The notes below the pieces were generated by a model. That model searched no databases, was not told the DNA's origin, and worked only from the letters and a program-made list of their open reading frames with translations. DNA of 30,467 nucleotides from a virus, in IMG/VR virus record IMGVR_UViG_3300021197_000969, positions 1-30,467 of that record. One strand, 5' to 3'. Of the stretch, positions 9,151-17,332 are shown one piece after another. Numbering within the stretch: the first letter of the stretch is position 1; each line of letters begins with the position of its first letter. Made by a program: the position numbers and the translations under genes.

Positions 9151-9166
9151 TTAATAATGGCCCTTT
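9151..9166 (-). promoter_or_regulatory. Putative phage RNA polymerase promoter, virion module
   Basis: One of three exact copies of a 16-bp sequence, AAAGGGCCATTATTAA on the minus strand. The transcribed direction is downstream into the virion genes. Read this way, AGGGC plus CATTATTA resembles the AGGGCACACTATA core of the phage K11 promoter, a T7-family promoter. Its first base is shared with the reductase stop codon. Placement at the start of the late genes matches a class III promoter. Confidence 0.65.
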
Positions 9167-11076
9167 CATACCACTTCGCATGAGTTTCCACTACAAGCAA
9201 GCTCTTGCGATGCTACTGTGTAGTCTTCTTTCTCATAGTTTTTAAGATTGTCCCAGTTTAATTCAGGCATAGTTTTCTTCATCTTTTCGTACTCTTCTTT
9301 ACTACATTCTTGATAAGGTGCTTGCTTATAAACATGGTCTGAATGTGGTAGAAAAGAGATACCACTTATACTATCGAAGTTAGTGTAGACCCATGACCCT
9401 ACTTCAAGCCATTCATCTTCTTTTACTGTGATAGTTACACTAGGTTTATGATGACACCAATGATCTTGATATACTTTCCAAGTTTCCAATTGCTCTATTG
9501 CTGTTAATGAATCACGTGTGAGTGAATTAGTTGGAGCTTTAGTAGGAAATGAAAATACCATTGTAGTGTCAGGTTTCATAACATCTGGCTCATGTGGTAC
9601 TCCAGAGTCCATCATGAATTTAGATAATGGGTCTTTAATGTCCTGTCTTACAGTACGAATGTAGTAATTACTATGCCTAGTGTGAATACCAGAAGCACTG
9701 TCAACCAATTGACTCACTGTTCCGCTTGGTTTCACACAACTAATAGCTACTGACTTATTGATACCTAACTTTTCGGCCCATACTTTATTAGTATGAACTG
9801 CTTCACTTTTTAAGTCAGATAAAAGAACTGGAAGTGTAGGATTTTTATAGTTACTGGTGAGTTTGTTGTCCATAATACCAGTAAGGCTTACACCTAGTAA
9901 CCTCTCTTCTTCACAGTTCTCTTTCCATTTCTTAGGAAGATAACGAAAAGTAGTGAGACTACTCTGCCATGTACCAAGAATAGTAGCTAATCTTACCTTA
10001 CGTTTAAGATCTTTATTATCATCTGAACAACGTATTACTACCTCTGAGAGATTACAGAACTCTCTGGGCCGAAGAATTATTTCAGAACATGGATTCGTTC
10101 CGAAGTCATCTCTAGCCTCTCTAGCATCATAGCGTTCCACTTGTCTTCTTGCGTTGTGTGAACTGTAGATTCCACGCTCTCCTGATTTGGATTCGTAGAG
10201 GGATGCCCACTCTCTAAGATAGGTTCCAGTGTCAGGTTTGGCATGGTAGTTTGCGGAATTGTTTGCCAAGGCTCGATGTCCAAAATCTTCCCACCATGCT
10301 CCTGCTTTGGCTTGTCGCATTTGCTCATCACCAAGATCACTAAGGCTAATAAGAGCACTCCTGCGTACACCACCAACCACCACAACTTCTGCCGTTTTAC
10401 AAACGATGTCGTGACATTCAATTGGTCTGAGTTTTCGTCCATTTGCATTTTGAAATGTTTTACAGGTGAATAGAAATAGTTTGTTCAATGGATCTGGACC
10501 ACTTGCTCTACCACCAAAGGTTTTAAGTATTGATCCTGCTTTACGAACCTTGTCCATGTTCCATGTAGGAATCAGTCCTGCGTACAGTAGACTGATAAGT
10601 TCACGTAATGCTTTAGCCCAACCTAGTTTACTGTCTCGTACATCAATACAAGTGTCGGTTGGATGTAGCTCCATTGGTACTACTGGTAATTGTGATGTGT
10701 ACTTTTCTTCTACAGAAAAACCTACACCAGTACCATTCATTAATGTGTACAGAACTTCATCAAATGATCTAGCAGAATCAATAGGAAGATAAGAACAATT
10801 GTATCCTGCAATGTTCTCCTTTCTTAATGCTGGTCCTGCTGTCATTAAACATCGCATACTAGGCATAACTTCTAAATTAAGTACTGCATTTTTTAACTCA
10901 GAGTACTCATCTAGTTTTACACTATAATCATGGTTTCTATTTAAATGATCTAAGAAGAAAGTAAAGTATCTACCTACGGTTTGTTCCCAAGTTTCTCTTT
11001 GTTCGTTTTCATAGTTCCACCTTGAGTATCTAGACAGATGTATAAATTGTTGATAAGTAGTAGGTAGTTCAACCAT
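9166..11076 (-). CDS. nrdJ: Ribonucleoside-triphosphate reductase, class II, adenosylcobalamin-dependent
   Basis: A 636-residue monomeric class II reductase, shorter than the roughly 739 of the Lactobacillus enzyme. It converts ribonucleotides to deoxyribonucleotides with a radical generated from vitamin B12 coenzyme, needing no oxygen or small subunit. Visible landmarks: YNCSY near residue 93 (first active-site Cys), GTNPCSEIILRPREFCNLSE with the radical Cys in NPCSE, CVKPSGTVSQLVDSASG, and a C-terminal redox pair in ACSGNSCEVV. It lies at the end of the DNA metabolism module right before the late promoter. Class II enzymes are common in marine podoviruses. The host must supply or import cobalamin for it to work. 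Confidence 0.93.
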   Translation of the reverse strand: MVELPTTYQQFIHLSRYSRWNYENEQRETWEQTVGRYFTFFLDHLNRNHDYSVKLDEYSELKNAVLNLEVMPSMRCLMTAGPALRKENIAGYNCSYLPIDSARSFDEVLYTLMNGTGVGFSVEEKYTSQLPVVPMELHPTDTCIDVRDSKLGWAKALRELISLLYAGLIPTWNMDKVRKAGSILKTFGGRASGPDPLNKLFLFTCKTFQNANGRKLRPIECHDIVCKTAEVVVVGGVRRSALISLSDLGDEQMRQAKAGAWWEDFGHRALANNSANYHAKPDTGTYLREWASLYESKSGERGIYSSHNARRQVERYDAREARDDFGTNPCSEIILRPREFCNLSEVVIRCSDDNKDLKRKVRLATILGTWQSSLTTFRYLPKKWKENCEEERLLGVSLTGIMDNKLTSNYKNPTLPVLLSDLKSEAVHTNKVWAEKLGINKSVAISCVKPSGTVSQLVDSASGIHTRHSNYYIRTVRQDIKDPLSKFMMDSGVPHEPDVMKPDTTMVFSFPTKAPTNSLTRDSLTAIEQLETWKVYQDHWCHHKPSVTITVKEDEWLEVGSWVYTNFDSISGISFLPHSDHVYKQAPYQECSKEEYEKMKKTMPELNWDNLKNYEKEDYTVASQELACSGNSCEVV

Positions 11077-11284
11077 TTAATCTCTCCTCTCTTTCGATTA
11101 ACCAATTTAAATATACCTGTGCTTTTTTAAGGTCACGTAAACCACCTTTCTGTGGGTATCTAGATACGTATTTAATGATGTTCCCTTCTAAAAAATCTAA
11201 TTCGTTTTTAATTATATAATCTATAGGTTCTATTTCAAAACCATGTGTATAATGTTTTGGACTATTAAACTCATCAGTTTCCAT
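11069..11284 (-). CDS. DUF3310 family protein (possible nucleotide-metabolism accessory)
   Basis: The conserved core is SPKHYTHGFEIEPIDYIIKN, then LDFLEGNIIKYVSRYPQKGG and LRDLKKAQVYLNWLIERE, the signature of DUF3310, small phage proteins sometimes annotated as nucleotide kinase-like without proof. I chose the Met at 11284 (71 residues): it begins just before the core, has GGAAT a few bases upstream and overlaps the exonuclease by only 11 bases; an in-frame ATG at 11326 would give 85 residues and a 53-base overlap. Its stop overlaps the reductase start by eight bases, and the pairing with a reductase is suggestive. Confidence 0.8.
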   Translation of the reverse strand: METDEFNSPKHYTHGFEIEPIDYIIKNELDFLEGNIIKYVSRYPQKGGLRDLKKAQVYLNWLIEREERLNG

Positions 11285-12047
11285 AGGGATTCCACAGAAT
11301 AGGTTTACGATTTTCGTACTCTCCATGTCTTAGAATACGTGCCATACGTGCATTTAATATCGCATCGTGTTCAGTTAATCCTGCCTTAATAAATGTCTGC
11401 TTGACCGCTTCCCAAAGGATGGACATGTCATTTGTATTAAGGTCTAGGATCTTCTCTGCTGTCTTAGGTCCAACCTTTGGACAGCCTTTATAATTATCTG
11501 TTGTGTCACCTGTTAATGTTTGCTTCAGAAAGTACCAGTTAGCAATTTCTTCAGTATGATAAAAGACCATGCTTAAATCATCATCCCAATGCCACCCTGG
11601 AACTGTAAGTAAATCTTTATCATCACTCACAATCACACGTTGAACTGTATTGTTATGTGTACCTTCTTGTGATGTATGTATCCCTATAACATCATCAGCT
11701 TCTAACGTCTTTTCAGTAAGACAGGTGTAGTTTTCTTTGCAGTATTTAATTGCAGGAACATAACACATAGGTTTCCGTGTAGTAGCACGATGCCTTTTGT
11801 ATTCTGGGTTTATTTTTTTCCTAAAATTATTTGGACCACTGAAGCACATTACTACACTCGTTGCTTCCATACGTTCAGTAAGGTCAACTACTGCATCATC
11901 TATTAATGTTTTAACCTCTGCCATATCACAATGCATTGTCCATAGATCACCTTTCCAGTTAATAGGTTTCTCACATGAAGAGGTCATCCTATAAATCCAG
12001 ATGTCTGCATCTATGTATGCAACACACTGATCTTCTACTTTCTTCAT
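11274..12047 (-). CDS. 5'-3' exonuclease (gp6-like, FEN superfamily)
   Basis: A 257-residue flap-endonuclease-type nuclease equivalent to T7 gp6, which degrades host DNA and removes RNA primers. Metal-binding motifs are visible in order: VAYIDADIWIYR near the N-terminus, YKRHRATTRKP (arch arginines), LEADDVIGIH, VSDDKDLLTVPG, and the helix-hairpin-helix region GDTTDNYKGCPKVGPKTAEK. All expected aspartates are present. The ATG at 12047 shares its A with the stop of the upstream nuclease gene (TGATG); a GTG one codon earlier is also possible. The end overlaps the DUF3310 gene. Confidence 0.93.
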   Translation of the reverse strand: MKKVEDQCVAYIDADIWIYRMTSSCEKPINWKGDLWTMHCDMAEVKTLIDDAVVDLTERMEATSVVMCFSGPNNFRKKINPEYKRHRATTRKPMCYVPAIKYCKENYTCLTEKTLEADDVIGIHTSQEGTHNNTVQRVIVSDDKDLLTVPGWHWDDDLSMVFYHTEEIANWYFLKQTLTGDTTDNYKGCPKVGPKTAEKILDLNTNDMSILWEAVKQTFIKAGLTEHDAILNARMARILRHGEYENRKPILWNPYGN

Positions 12048-12439
12048 CACATTATGTTTGGGCGAATGTTGTAAGTTTCTGAATCATTTAAATCCCATTT
12101 GTATTCAGGGTACTTAGTAAAAGCAAAAGAGGTCATACTCTTTAACTTTTTAAATGGAACGATATAGACATAAGGAAAAGTACATGCACAAAGATAATCA
12201 AAATCACCATCTTCATAGTGCTTCGCATCATCATGTTTTTTTATCCTAGCCCACTTAGTTGTAGTGTGTTTAACCTGTAGTGTTTTCCACACTCCACCTC
12301 TCTCAACAGCAAAATCATATACACAAGTAGGGTCCAATGTCTGATGTATATTATAATTCCACATGTGGAACAAATAGCACACAAGATGCTCCCCTGCTTG
12401 TCCGATCCTGCTAGTGGGTAATCGCCCAATTTTCTCCAT
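12047..12439 (-). CDS. Predicted PD-(D/E)XK nuclease
   Basis: A 130-residue protein from the chosen start. The order of GQAGEHLVCYLF (catalytic Glu helix), VYDFAVERGG (Asp) and TLQVKHTT (Q-x-K) is that of PD-(D/E)XK endonuclease domains. The ATG at 12439 is preceded by AGGTGAG eight bases upstream and leaves a 29-base overlap with the polymerase end; a longer reading frame from 12532 would overlap it by over 120 bases and lacks a better site. It lies between polymerase and exonuclease, suggesting recombination or host DNA breakdown. T7 has no equivalent here. Substrate unknown. Confidence 0.7.
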   Translation of the reverse strand: MEKIGRLPTSRIGQAGEHLVCYLFHMWNYNIHQTLDPTCVYDFAVERGGVWKTLQVKHTTTKWARIKKHDDAKHYEDGDFDYLCACTFPYVYIVPFKKLKSMTSFAFTKYPEYKWDLNDSETYNIRPNIM

Positions 12440-14144
12440 ACCCGAACTCACCTGTAAGGGGGATTCTAAATTTGTAAGTATCCCCTGCAATTCCAATTGC
12501 TCGTACTGCAATCCTTCCGATTTCATCTTCAATCCCTTCTCGAACTAACATTTGAATTTCGTCATGGACAAATGCAACTTGTGCGTAGTCTTTTCCGTAC
12601 CCATACTTAGACTCCTGAAGCATCCTATCCAGTTCAACAACCCATCGTTTACAAATGATTGCACCTGCTGATTGCAGTAGAGTGTTCAATGCAGCGTGTT
12701 CCGATCTGATCGGTACTTTTCGACCATCCAGACCTAAGACCCATCCCTGTTTTGCACGTTTTTGAACTGCTTTTTTGAGGTTCTTTAATGCAGGTAACTG
12801 TGTAAGAAATTTATCCTTTAACTTCTTACCTTCTTTTGCCCCTTTACCAACGATCTGACCGATCTTGTTGTCTCCTGCACCATACAGGAAACCGTATATG
12901 AAAGTCTTCGCTTGATCCCTTGTAGGGAGTCCAGCAGCTTCTTGATTGGCAGTATGAATATCACCCTCAAGAAGGATCTTACCGTATGAACCACCGTCAA
13001 ACCTCCCCATATAATGAGCCAAACACCGCAATTCAAGCCCAGAAATGTCAGTTCCCAAAAGGGAAAAGCCCTCATCTGATTTAAAAAGCGTTCTGCACTG
13101 CTTCCCATAGGGTGCTTTAACGCTCGGAACTTGAGCGAGGTTCGGATGCGAATGAGAGCAACGACTTGTGATTGACCCCATCGTGTTAACCCTGCCATGT
13201 AGTCTTCCCTGTTGTTCAAGTTTAAGCCATGCCTGATCTCCTTCTGCAAGTTGACCAATGCGTTTATTTAACATGAAATACTCTGCCATCAACTGAGCTT
13301 CAGGAAAGTCCAAGGCAAGTAAAACCTTTTCGTCTACTTTTGCTTCACCTGACGGTGTAAACTCTTCAGGTTCCCAATTTCTTAACTCCCTTAAACGCTT
13401 TGCAATGTGTTGTCTTGAATTAGGATTGAAGTCCACGATCTTAATCTTGTGATACAATCCTTTCTTACGTTCTCCTTCATCTAAGATCCAAGAACCAAAT
13501 GCACCTCTTAAATCTTTGTAAAGAATAGAACGTCTTTCTGACAACTCAGCGTAAAGTGAAGCTGCTTTAGCAACATCAAAAGGAAATCCATAATGTTCTT
13601 GTTGGTAACAAATGTCTGCTACCTTGTGTTCAAGATCAGATGCCTGTTCAGAAGTCTTGTCTAACACTACATTGTACAATTCTTCTGTAACCTCAACATC
13701 TTGGATACAGTAATCAACCATCTCATCTGATAGTTCTGTAAATGCATTTGCATTCTTACCGTAATCACCTTTGAACTTCTGTAATCTATATCCCCATGCT
13801 TCCAGGGAATGACTACCCCAATACTTAGTTATCATCACCTTTGACTTCGCATCACGTGCTCTCATGTCTGGATAAATTAAACGTGAAAGTACTAATGTGT
13901 CAGTCACCTGTGAGATGTCTATCTTGAATCCGTAAAGACGTTTTAATACCTCAAGATCATATCCAATAAGGTTGTGTCCAATGAGATGTTGATCCTGTAC
14001 ATGGGCAAGACCCTCACGAATCTCACCATCAGTTTTCATGACCCACCGTTCACCTGTCTCTACATTCTTCATAACGATAACGAACACCTTTGTAACTGTG
14101 TCCAACAAACCGTCTGCTTCTAAATCAAGGATGTACTTGCTCAT
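12411..14144 (-). CDS. DNA polymerase, family A (gp5-like) with 3'-5' exonuclease
   Basis: A 577-residue replicative polymerase, shorter than T7 gp5 (704). The N-terminal proofreading domain starts with YILDLEADGL (Exo I) and continues with GHNLIGYDLEVL (Exo II) and DYCIQDVEVTEELY (Exo III). Polymerase motifs follow: GTDISGLELRCLAHYM (A), RDQAKTFIYGFLYGAG (B, O-helix) and FVHDEIQ (C). The residue equivalent to E. coli Phe762 is Tyr, as in T7. GAGGTAG precedes the ATG at good spacing. It follows the primase-helicase with one small gene between. Confidence 0.96.
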   Translation of the reverse strand: MSKYILDLEADGLLDTVTKVFVIVMKNVETGERWVMKTDGEIREGLAHVQDQHLIGHNLIGYDLEVLKRLYGFKIDISQVTDTLVLSRLIYPDMRARDAKSKVMITKYWGSHSLEAWGYRLQKFKGDYGKNANAFTELSDEMVDYCIQDVEVTEELYNVVLDKTSEQASDLEHKVADICYQQEHYGFPFDVAKAASLYAELSERRSILYKDLRGAFGSWILDEGERKKGLYHKIKIVDFNPNSRQHIAKRLRELRNWEPEEFTPSGEAKVDEKVLLALDFPEAQLMAEYFMLNKRIGQLAEGDQAWLKLEQQGRLHGRVNTMGSITSRCSHSHPNLAQVPSVKAPYGKQCRTLFKSDEGFSLLGTDISGLELRCLAHYMGRFDGGSYGKILLEGDIHTANQEAAGLPTRDQAKTFIYGFLYGAGDNKIGQIVGKGAKEGKKLKDKFLTQLPALKNLKKAVQKRAKQGWVLGLDGRKVPIRSEHAALNTLLQSAGAIICKRWVVELDRMLQESKYGYGKDYAQVAFVHDEIQMLVREGIEDEIGRIAVRAIGIAGDTYKFRIPLTGEFGYGENWAITH

Positions 14145-14247
14145 AATAGCTACCTCGCTTTAGTAGGTTCCTATATGCAGGTTGAAAGCATGTGCTAATA
14201 AATAATATGCAAAACCCAACTGTCAAAACGGATCTAATTTTTTCCAT
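14125..14247 (-). CDS. Small membrane or lipoprotein-like peptide between primase and polymerase
   Basis: A 40-residue frame that fills the gap between the two replication genes. It starts in a TAATG overlap with the primase-helicase stop and ends 20 bases inside the polymerase gene in another frame. The sequence MEKIRSVLTVGFCILFISTC has a positive N-end, a hydrophobic stretch and a Cys at position 20, like a short signal or anchor; ISTC is only a loose lipobox. The rest is FQPAYRNLLKRGSYYEQVHP. Coupling and filling support it; no homologue is recognised. Confidence 0.45.
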   Translation of the reverse strand: MEKIRSVLTVGFCILFISTCFQPAYRNLLKRGSYYEQVHP

Positions 14248-15866
14248 TAAAAATCCGAGGCTTCATCTTTCTTGTTAAACCCATAAGGATCGTCATCAGA
14301 CTCATGATCAAAGTCTACTTCAGTCATTCGACCTGTCTCTTTTGAGTACTCAAGTTTAGATGCTATACCAGTTTCACCTGTCCATCTGTTCTTTAGCACT
14401 CTAATAGTAGTCAGATTAGGATTCTCACCTTGTTGGTCACGTTCACACCCGATACAAAGGTCTGATAGTTGGGCTATACCGTGACTCCCTCTAAGTTGAC
14501 TGAGAGAGGTACGTGCTCCATCTTCATGACCCTTATCACCGTTTGGTCTGCGTAAATGAGAGACTAATATGAGTCCACACTGCACTTCTTCTACAAGTGA
14601 GCGTAATTTAGTCATAATATAGTCAAGCATCCTTCTTTCATCACCTCCTTGCATCCCTGAGATGACAATACTAATGTGGTCAAGGATCAGATACTCACAG
14701 CCTAGACTCTTAACCATGTAACGGAGTTTGTTGAGTAGATGTTCAGGGTCCATACTTCCCCAATGGTCATAGAGAAATAAGTTTCCTGTTCCTAGTGTCT
14801 CATCAAAAGCCTTTTTGAGTTCCTCTTCCTCTACTTCAACATTTTGAAGGTGTATAGGTTTGTTCAGGTATAACCCAACAAAACCTAATGCAGTCCTTCT
14901 GTTGTTCTCCTCTAACGCTAAGTACCCAACTTTATGACCCATGAGCATAAGATGGTTAGCTATCTCTCTACATACCTGAGACTTACCTACACCACTTCCT
15001 GCTGTAATAGTGACAATCTCACCCTTACGAATACCTTGAGTCATGGAGTTAAGGGAATTAAAAGGATATGGAGAAGACTCCATCTGCTCCTGTGAAGCAA
15101 TTAAGTTCCATAAATCCTTGGCATCAATAATACCATCTGGTCTATGGACTTTTGCTCCCCATATAGCATCAACCATCTCTCTTTCTCGTCCCTCCATTAC
15201 CATATCGGAAGGGTCTTTTAAAGGGAGTGATGCTACCTTAACTTTCCCTGGAGAGAATAATGGAACACAGTCTTCAACAGCTTTTACTCCTGCATCATCT
15301 TGATCGAACATCAAGACTACTGTTTCAAACTGCTCAAGCCATTCCAGTTCACGTGCTAAAGCCTTCCTAGCTCCAGCAGCACCGTTAGGGATACTGACCA
15401 CGGGCCATTTGTTTCCCAAGGCTTGCGACAGTGAAAGTGCATCTACCTCACCTTCAACTACCGTTACCATCTTTCCACCATCCCTCCAGAGATGCTGTCC
15501 GTAAAGACCAGCTTCTTTTAAATCTCCTATAAACAGGAAATCTTTATTAAGGAATCTAAGTTTCTGTGCAACTACATGCCCTTGTTTTTTATAGTTTGCA
15601 ATCTGGACTTTTTTACCTTTAAAAGTACCAGTAGTGTAGTTCCACTTTTCTACTGTCTCAGGACGAATCTTACGTTTCCTAAGTTCTTCATGAGTACCTT
15701 CTACAAAATCCACTTGTTCCACCCTCTCGTCATTATGTTTATAATCACGATAACCACATCCTGGTGTGAAGCACCAAGAATGACCATCATCGTATAACGC
15801 AAGATTATCTTGAGATCCGCATTTAGGACACGGAACATGATCCACACACCTAGATTCCTCTTCCAT
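14247..15866 (-). CDS. DNA primase-helicase (gp4-like)
   Basis: A 539-residue bifunctional enzyme, near T7 gp4A (566). The zinc ribbon is CPKCGSQDNLALYDDGHSWC followed by FTPGCGY. The TOPRIM primase core shows VVEGEVDALSLSQALG and VVLMFDQDDAG. The RecA-like helicase has Walker A TAGSGVGKSQVCREIA and Walker B CEYLILDHISIV, then HLRRPNGDKGHEDG and QLRGSHGIAQLSD. The acidic C-terminus (FDHESDDDPYG, then EASDF) fits the polymerase-binding tail. It is coupled to the gene before by TAATG. It unwinds the fork and makes primers for the family A polymerase downstream. Confidence 0.96.
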   Translation of the reverse strand: MEEESRCVDHVPCPKCGSQDNLALYDDGHSWCFTPGCGYRDYKHNDERVEQVDFVEGTHEELRKRKIRPETVEKWNYTTGTFKGKKVQIANYKKQGHVVAQKLRFLNKDFLFIGDLKEAGLYGQHLWRDGGKMVTVVEGEVDALSLSQALGNKWPVVSIPNGAAGARKALARELEWLEQFETVVLMFDQDDAGVKAVEDCVPLFSPGKVKVASLPLKDPSDMVMEGREREMVDAIWGAKVHRPDGIIDAKDLWNLIASQEQMESSPYPFNSLNSMTQGIRKGEIVTITAGSGVGKSQVCREIANHLMLMGHKVGYLALEENNRRTALGFVGLYLNKPIHLQNVEVEEEELKKAFDETLGTGNLFLYDHWGSMDPEHLLNKLRYMVKSLGCEYLILDHISIVISGMQGGDERRMLDYIMTKLRSLVEEVQCGLILVSHLRRPNGDKGHEDGARTSLSQLRGSHGIAQLSDLCIGCERDQQGENPNLTTIRVLKNRWTGETGIASKLEYSKETGRMTEVDFDHESDDDPYGFNKKDEASDF

Positions 15867-16198
15867 TATATGTCTTCTTCAGACTCCCATTCCTCACCAC
15901 TAGCTGAACATGCCTTTAACTGTGTGATGTATGTGAATCCACTTGCTTTAAGAAAAGTTTTAAACTGGTCTAACACTTCTCCTAAATACTCTGCTTCAAA
16001 CTTCATGGTTACAGAACGATCCCAATCCTGTTCAGATCTCCATATAGACTCCTTCCCTGGATTCCATCCTGCTTCCATCTTTAATGTGAATCTCTCTGTG
16101 TAATCCACATCATCCTCGTACTCTTCTTTAACAGTTGTAGTGTGAACTTCTTCTTCACTACTTCCATTATCTTCCGCTTCGATTTCTTCTTGTAACAT
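15866..16198 (-). CDS. Unknown acidic protein between endonuclease I and primase
   Basis: About 110 residues from the chosen Met at 16198; an upstream in-frame Met at 16216 and a longer frame to 16303 overlap endonuclease I more heavily, and none has a clear ribosome site. The start is acidic (MLQEEIEAEDNGSSEEEVHT). The centre reads RFTLKMEAGWNPGKESIWR, then SVTMKFEAEYLGEVLDQFKT and FLKASGFTYITQLKA, a plausible small alpha/beta fold. It ends in TAATG overlap with the primase-helicase. Function unknown; context implies replication or recombination. Confidence 0.6.
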   Translation of the reverse strand: MLQEEIEAEDNGSSEEEVHTTTVKEEYEDDVDYTERFTLKMEAGWNPGKESIWRSEQDWDRSVTMKFEAEYLGEVLDQFKTFLKASGFTYITQLKACSASGEEWESEEDI

Positions 16199-16652
16199 TT
16201 TTCTGATGCTGAGCATGTTTACGTTTTTTACGTTCTTTAATCCACTGTTTAGGTACTGTTCCTTCTGAGTACAGGAAGTTATATTTGTTGCACCATTCGG
16301 CACATGTCATCTTTGATCCCTGTACTCTAGAATTGACATTCTGGAAAACAAATCTGAGATCTATCTCAGGATGTTGTTTCTGAATTGCTCTGTGCTTTCG
16401 TTGATCTGCACTTCTAAAGTATCCTTTAACTTCAACGTGGATTTGATTTGGCAACAGAAAGTCAGGTTTGTACTTACGTGTGACTGAATAATCTATCCAA
16501 GCCCATTCATACTCATACTTAACTTTCTGATCTTCTAAATTCTCTGCAACGGATGCTTCAAGTTTAGAACGATACTTATTTTCAGAAGTCTTCTTCGTCT
16601 TCTGTTTCTGTTTCGTATCCTTCTTCTGCTTTAAATCCACTACCGAGGTCAT
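16167..16652 (-). CDS. Endonuclease I, Holliday-junction resolvase (gp3-like)
   Basis: A 161-residue nuclease matching T7 endonuclease I. The catalytic set is visible: KYRSKLEASVAENLED (Glu), RKYKPDFLLPNQIHVEVKGY (Asp, Glu, Lys). The domain is followed by the usual RKHRAIQKQHPEIDLRFVFQ and a basic tail. It resolves branched DNA and helps degrade host DNA. I chose Met 16652, which gives a short lysine-rich N-terminus and a 71-base overlap with the SSB gene; the open frame extends to 16784 but that part is the shadow of SSB. Confidence 0.92.
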   Translation of the reverse strand: MTSVVDLKQKKDTKQKQKTKKTSENKYRSKLEASVAENLEDQKVKYEYEWAWIDYSVTRKYKPDFLLPNQIHVEVKGYFRSADQRKHRAIQKQHPEIDLRFVFQNVNSRVQGSKMTCAEWCNKYNFLYSEGTVPKQWIKERKKRKHAQHQKNVTRRNRSGR

Positions 16653-17169
16653 CTTCTGAGGCTTCAAAACCTTCCTCTTCGCTGAATCCCAATTCAGATT
16701 GTGGTACATATTCCACCAAGTTAAGGACTTGTACTGCATCCATGTAAAGTTTGACTCCATCACCACTTGGAGACTTGTAAGCACTTGGACGAAAGGAAAC
16801 TTTTAGTTCACTTCCAGATCCAACATTCACCTTGATTGGATTCAACTTAGAATCGACTACTGAGATAGTTACACTTCTAGATGAATTATCTTTTTTTGAT
16901 TTAAACACTCCGTTTTGTTTAAAGATAAAGAGAATCTCATCTCCATCTTCTTGATAAGGAGGGTTTTGTTTACGTTTGGATTCGTACTTCTCCCAACAAT
17001 CATCAAGCCATCCATCAATCTTCTTCATGAATGATTTAGCTGATTTAGAAGAACTAGGAAGTGCTAGTTTGACAATGTACTCACCATCTTCCTTATACTT
17101 GGTAGATGGTTTGTCAATCATCACAAACCTTCCAACTCCTTTAGGACTCACCTCTCTTGTTACTGCCAT
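16582..17169 (-). CDS. Single-stranded DNA-binding protein (gp2.5-like)
   Basis: A 195-residue protein in the position of T7 gp2.5 (232). The OB-fold body includes VGRFVMIDKPSTKYKEDGEY and IVKLALPSSSKSAKSFMKKI. The C-terminal 40 residues are strongly acidic and end in Phe (ETETEDEEDF), the tail that binds polymerase and helicase in this family. A strong ribosome site (AAGGAGAT) precedes the ATG. It is the second gene after the sigma70-like and phage promoters at 17311-17362. It coats ssDNA at the fork and promotes annealing. Confidence 0.92.
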   Translation of the reverse strand: MAVTREVSPKGVGRFVMIDKPSTKYKEDGEYIVKLALPSSSKSAKSFMKKIDGWLDDCWEKYESKRKQNPPYQEDGDEILFIFKQNGVFKSKKDNSSRSVTISVVDSKLNPIKVNVGSGSELKVSFRPSAYKSPSGDGVKLYMDAVQVLNLVEYVPQSELGFSEEEGFEASEDDLGSGFKAEEGYETETEDEEDF

Positions 17170-17300
17170 AATCTCCTTGAGAAATGGTTTATAAGATAGT
17201 TGACATCTACACCGTGCTCTAAGAGCTTAGCTTCAACATCAACTGGAATAGGTTGATCTTCACGTATCAACCGTTTAACTGTTTTTATTAAGTTAGACAT
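17160..17300 (-). CDS. Small unknown protein ahead of SSB
   Basis: A 46-residue frame, MSNLIKTVKRLIREDQPIPV then DVEAKLLEHGVDVNYLINHF and SRRLWQ. It begins 11 bases downstream of the putative phage promoter and ends 10 bases inside SSB, whose ribosome site it contains, so it looks like a genuine leader gene of the DNA module. Two amphipathic helices are likely. No ribosome site is clear before its own ATG. Similar short proteins occur at this place in marine T7-like phages as I recall; function unknown. Confidence 0.6.
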   Translation of the reverse strand: MSNLIKTVKRLIREDQPIPVDVEAKLLEHGVDVNYLINHFSRRLWQ

Positions 17301-17310
17301 AGTTTGATAG

Positions 17311-17326
17311 TTAATAATGGCCCTTT
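17311..17326 (-). promoter_or_regulatory. Putative phage RNA polymerase promoter, DNA metabolism module
   Basis: Second exact copy of AAAGGGCCATTATTAA (minus strand). It lies between the RNA polymerase gene and the SSB module, the place of class II promoters in T7, and points into that module. It is six bases downstream of a sigma70-like -10 box, so early and middle promoters are stacked. Confidence 0.65.
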
Positions 17327-17332
17327 GATGTT

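Noticed and set aside
10077-10448. 123-residue frame inside the reductase gene
   Set aside because: It lies fully within the reductase, which has all family motifs across this stretch; shadow frame.
12361-12371. CACATGTG palindromes in genes (here, and near 17597 and 25025) as operators
   Set aside because: They lie inside coding sequence away from promoter boxes; they show the core palindrome is not rare, which weakens but does not remove the promoter-spacer case.
12440-12532. N-terminal extension of the PD-(D/E)XK protein
   Set aside because: It overlaps the conserved C-terminus of DNA polymerase; the ATG at 12439 has a ribosome site.
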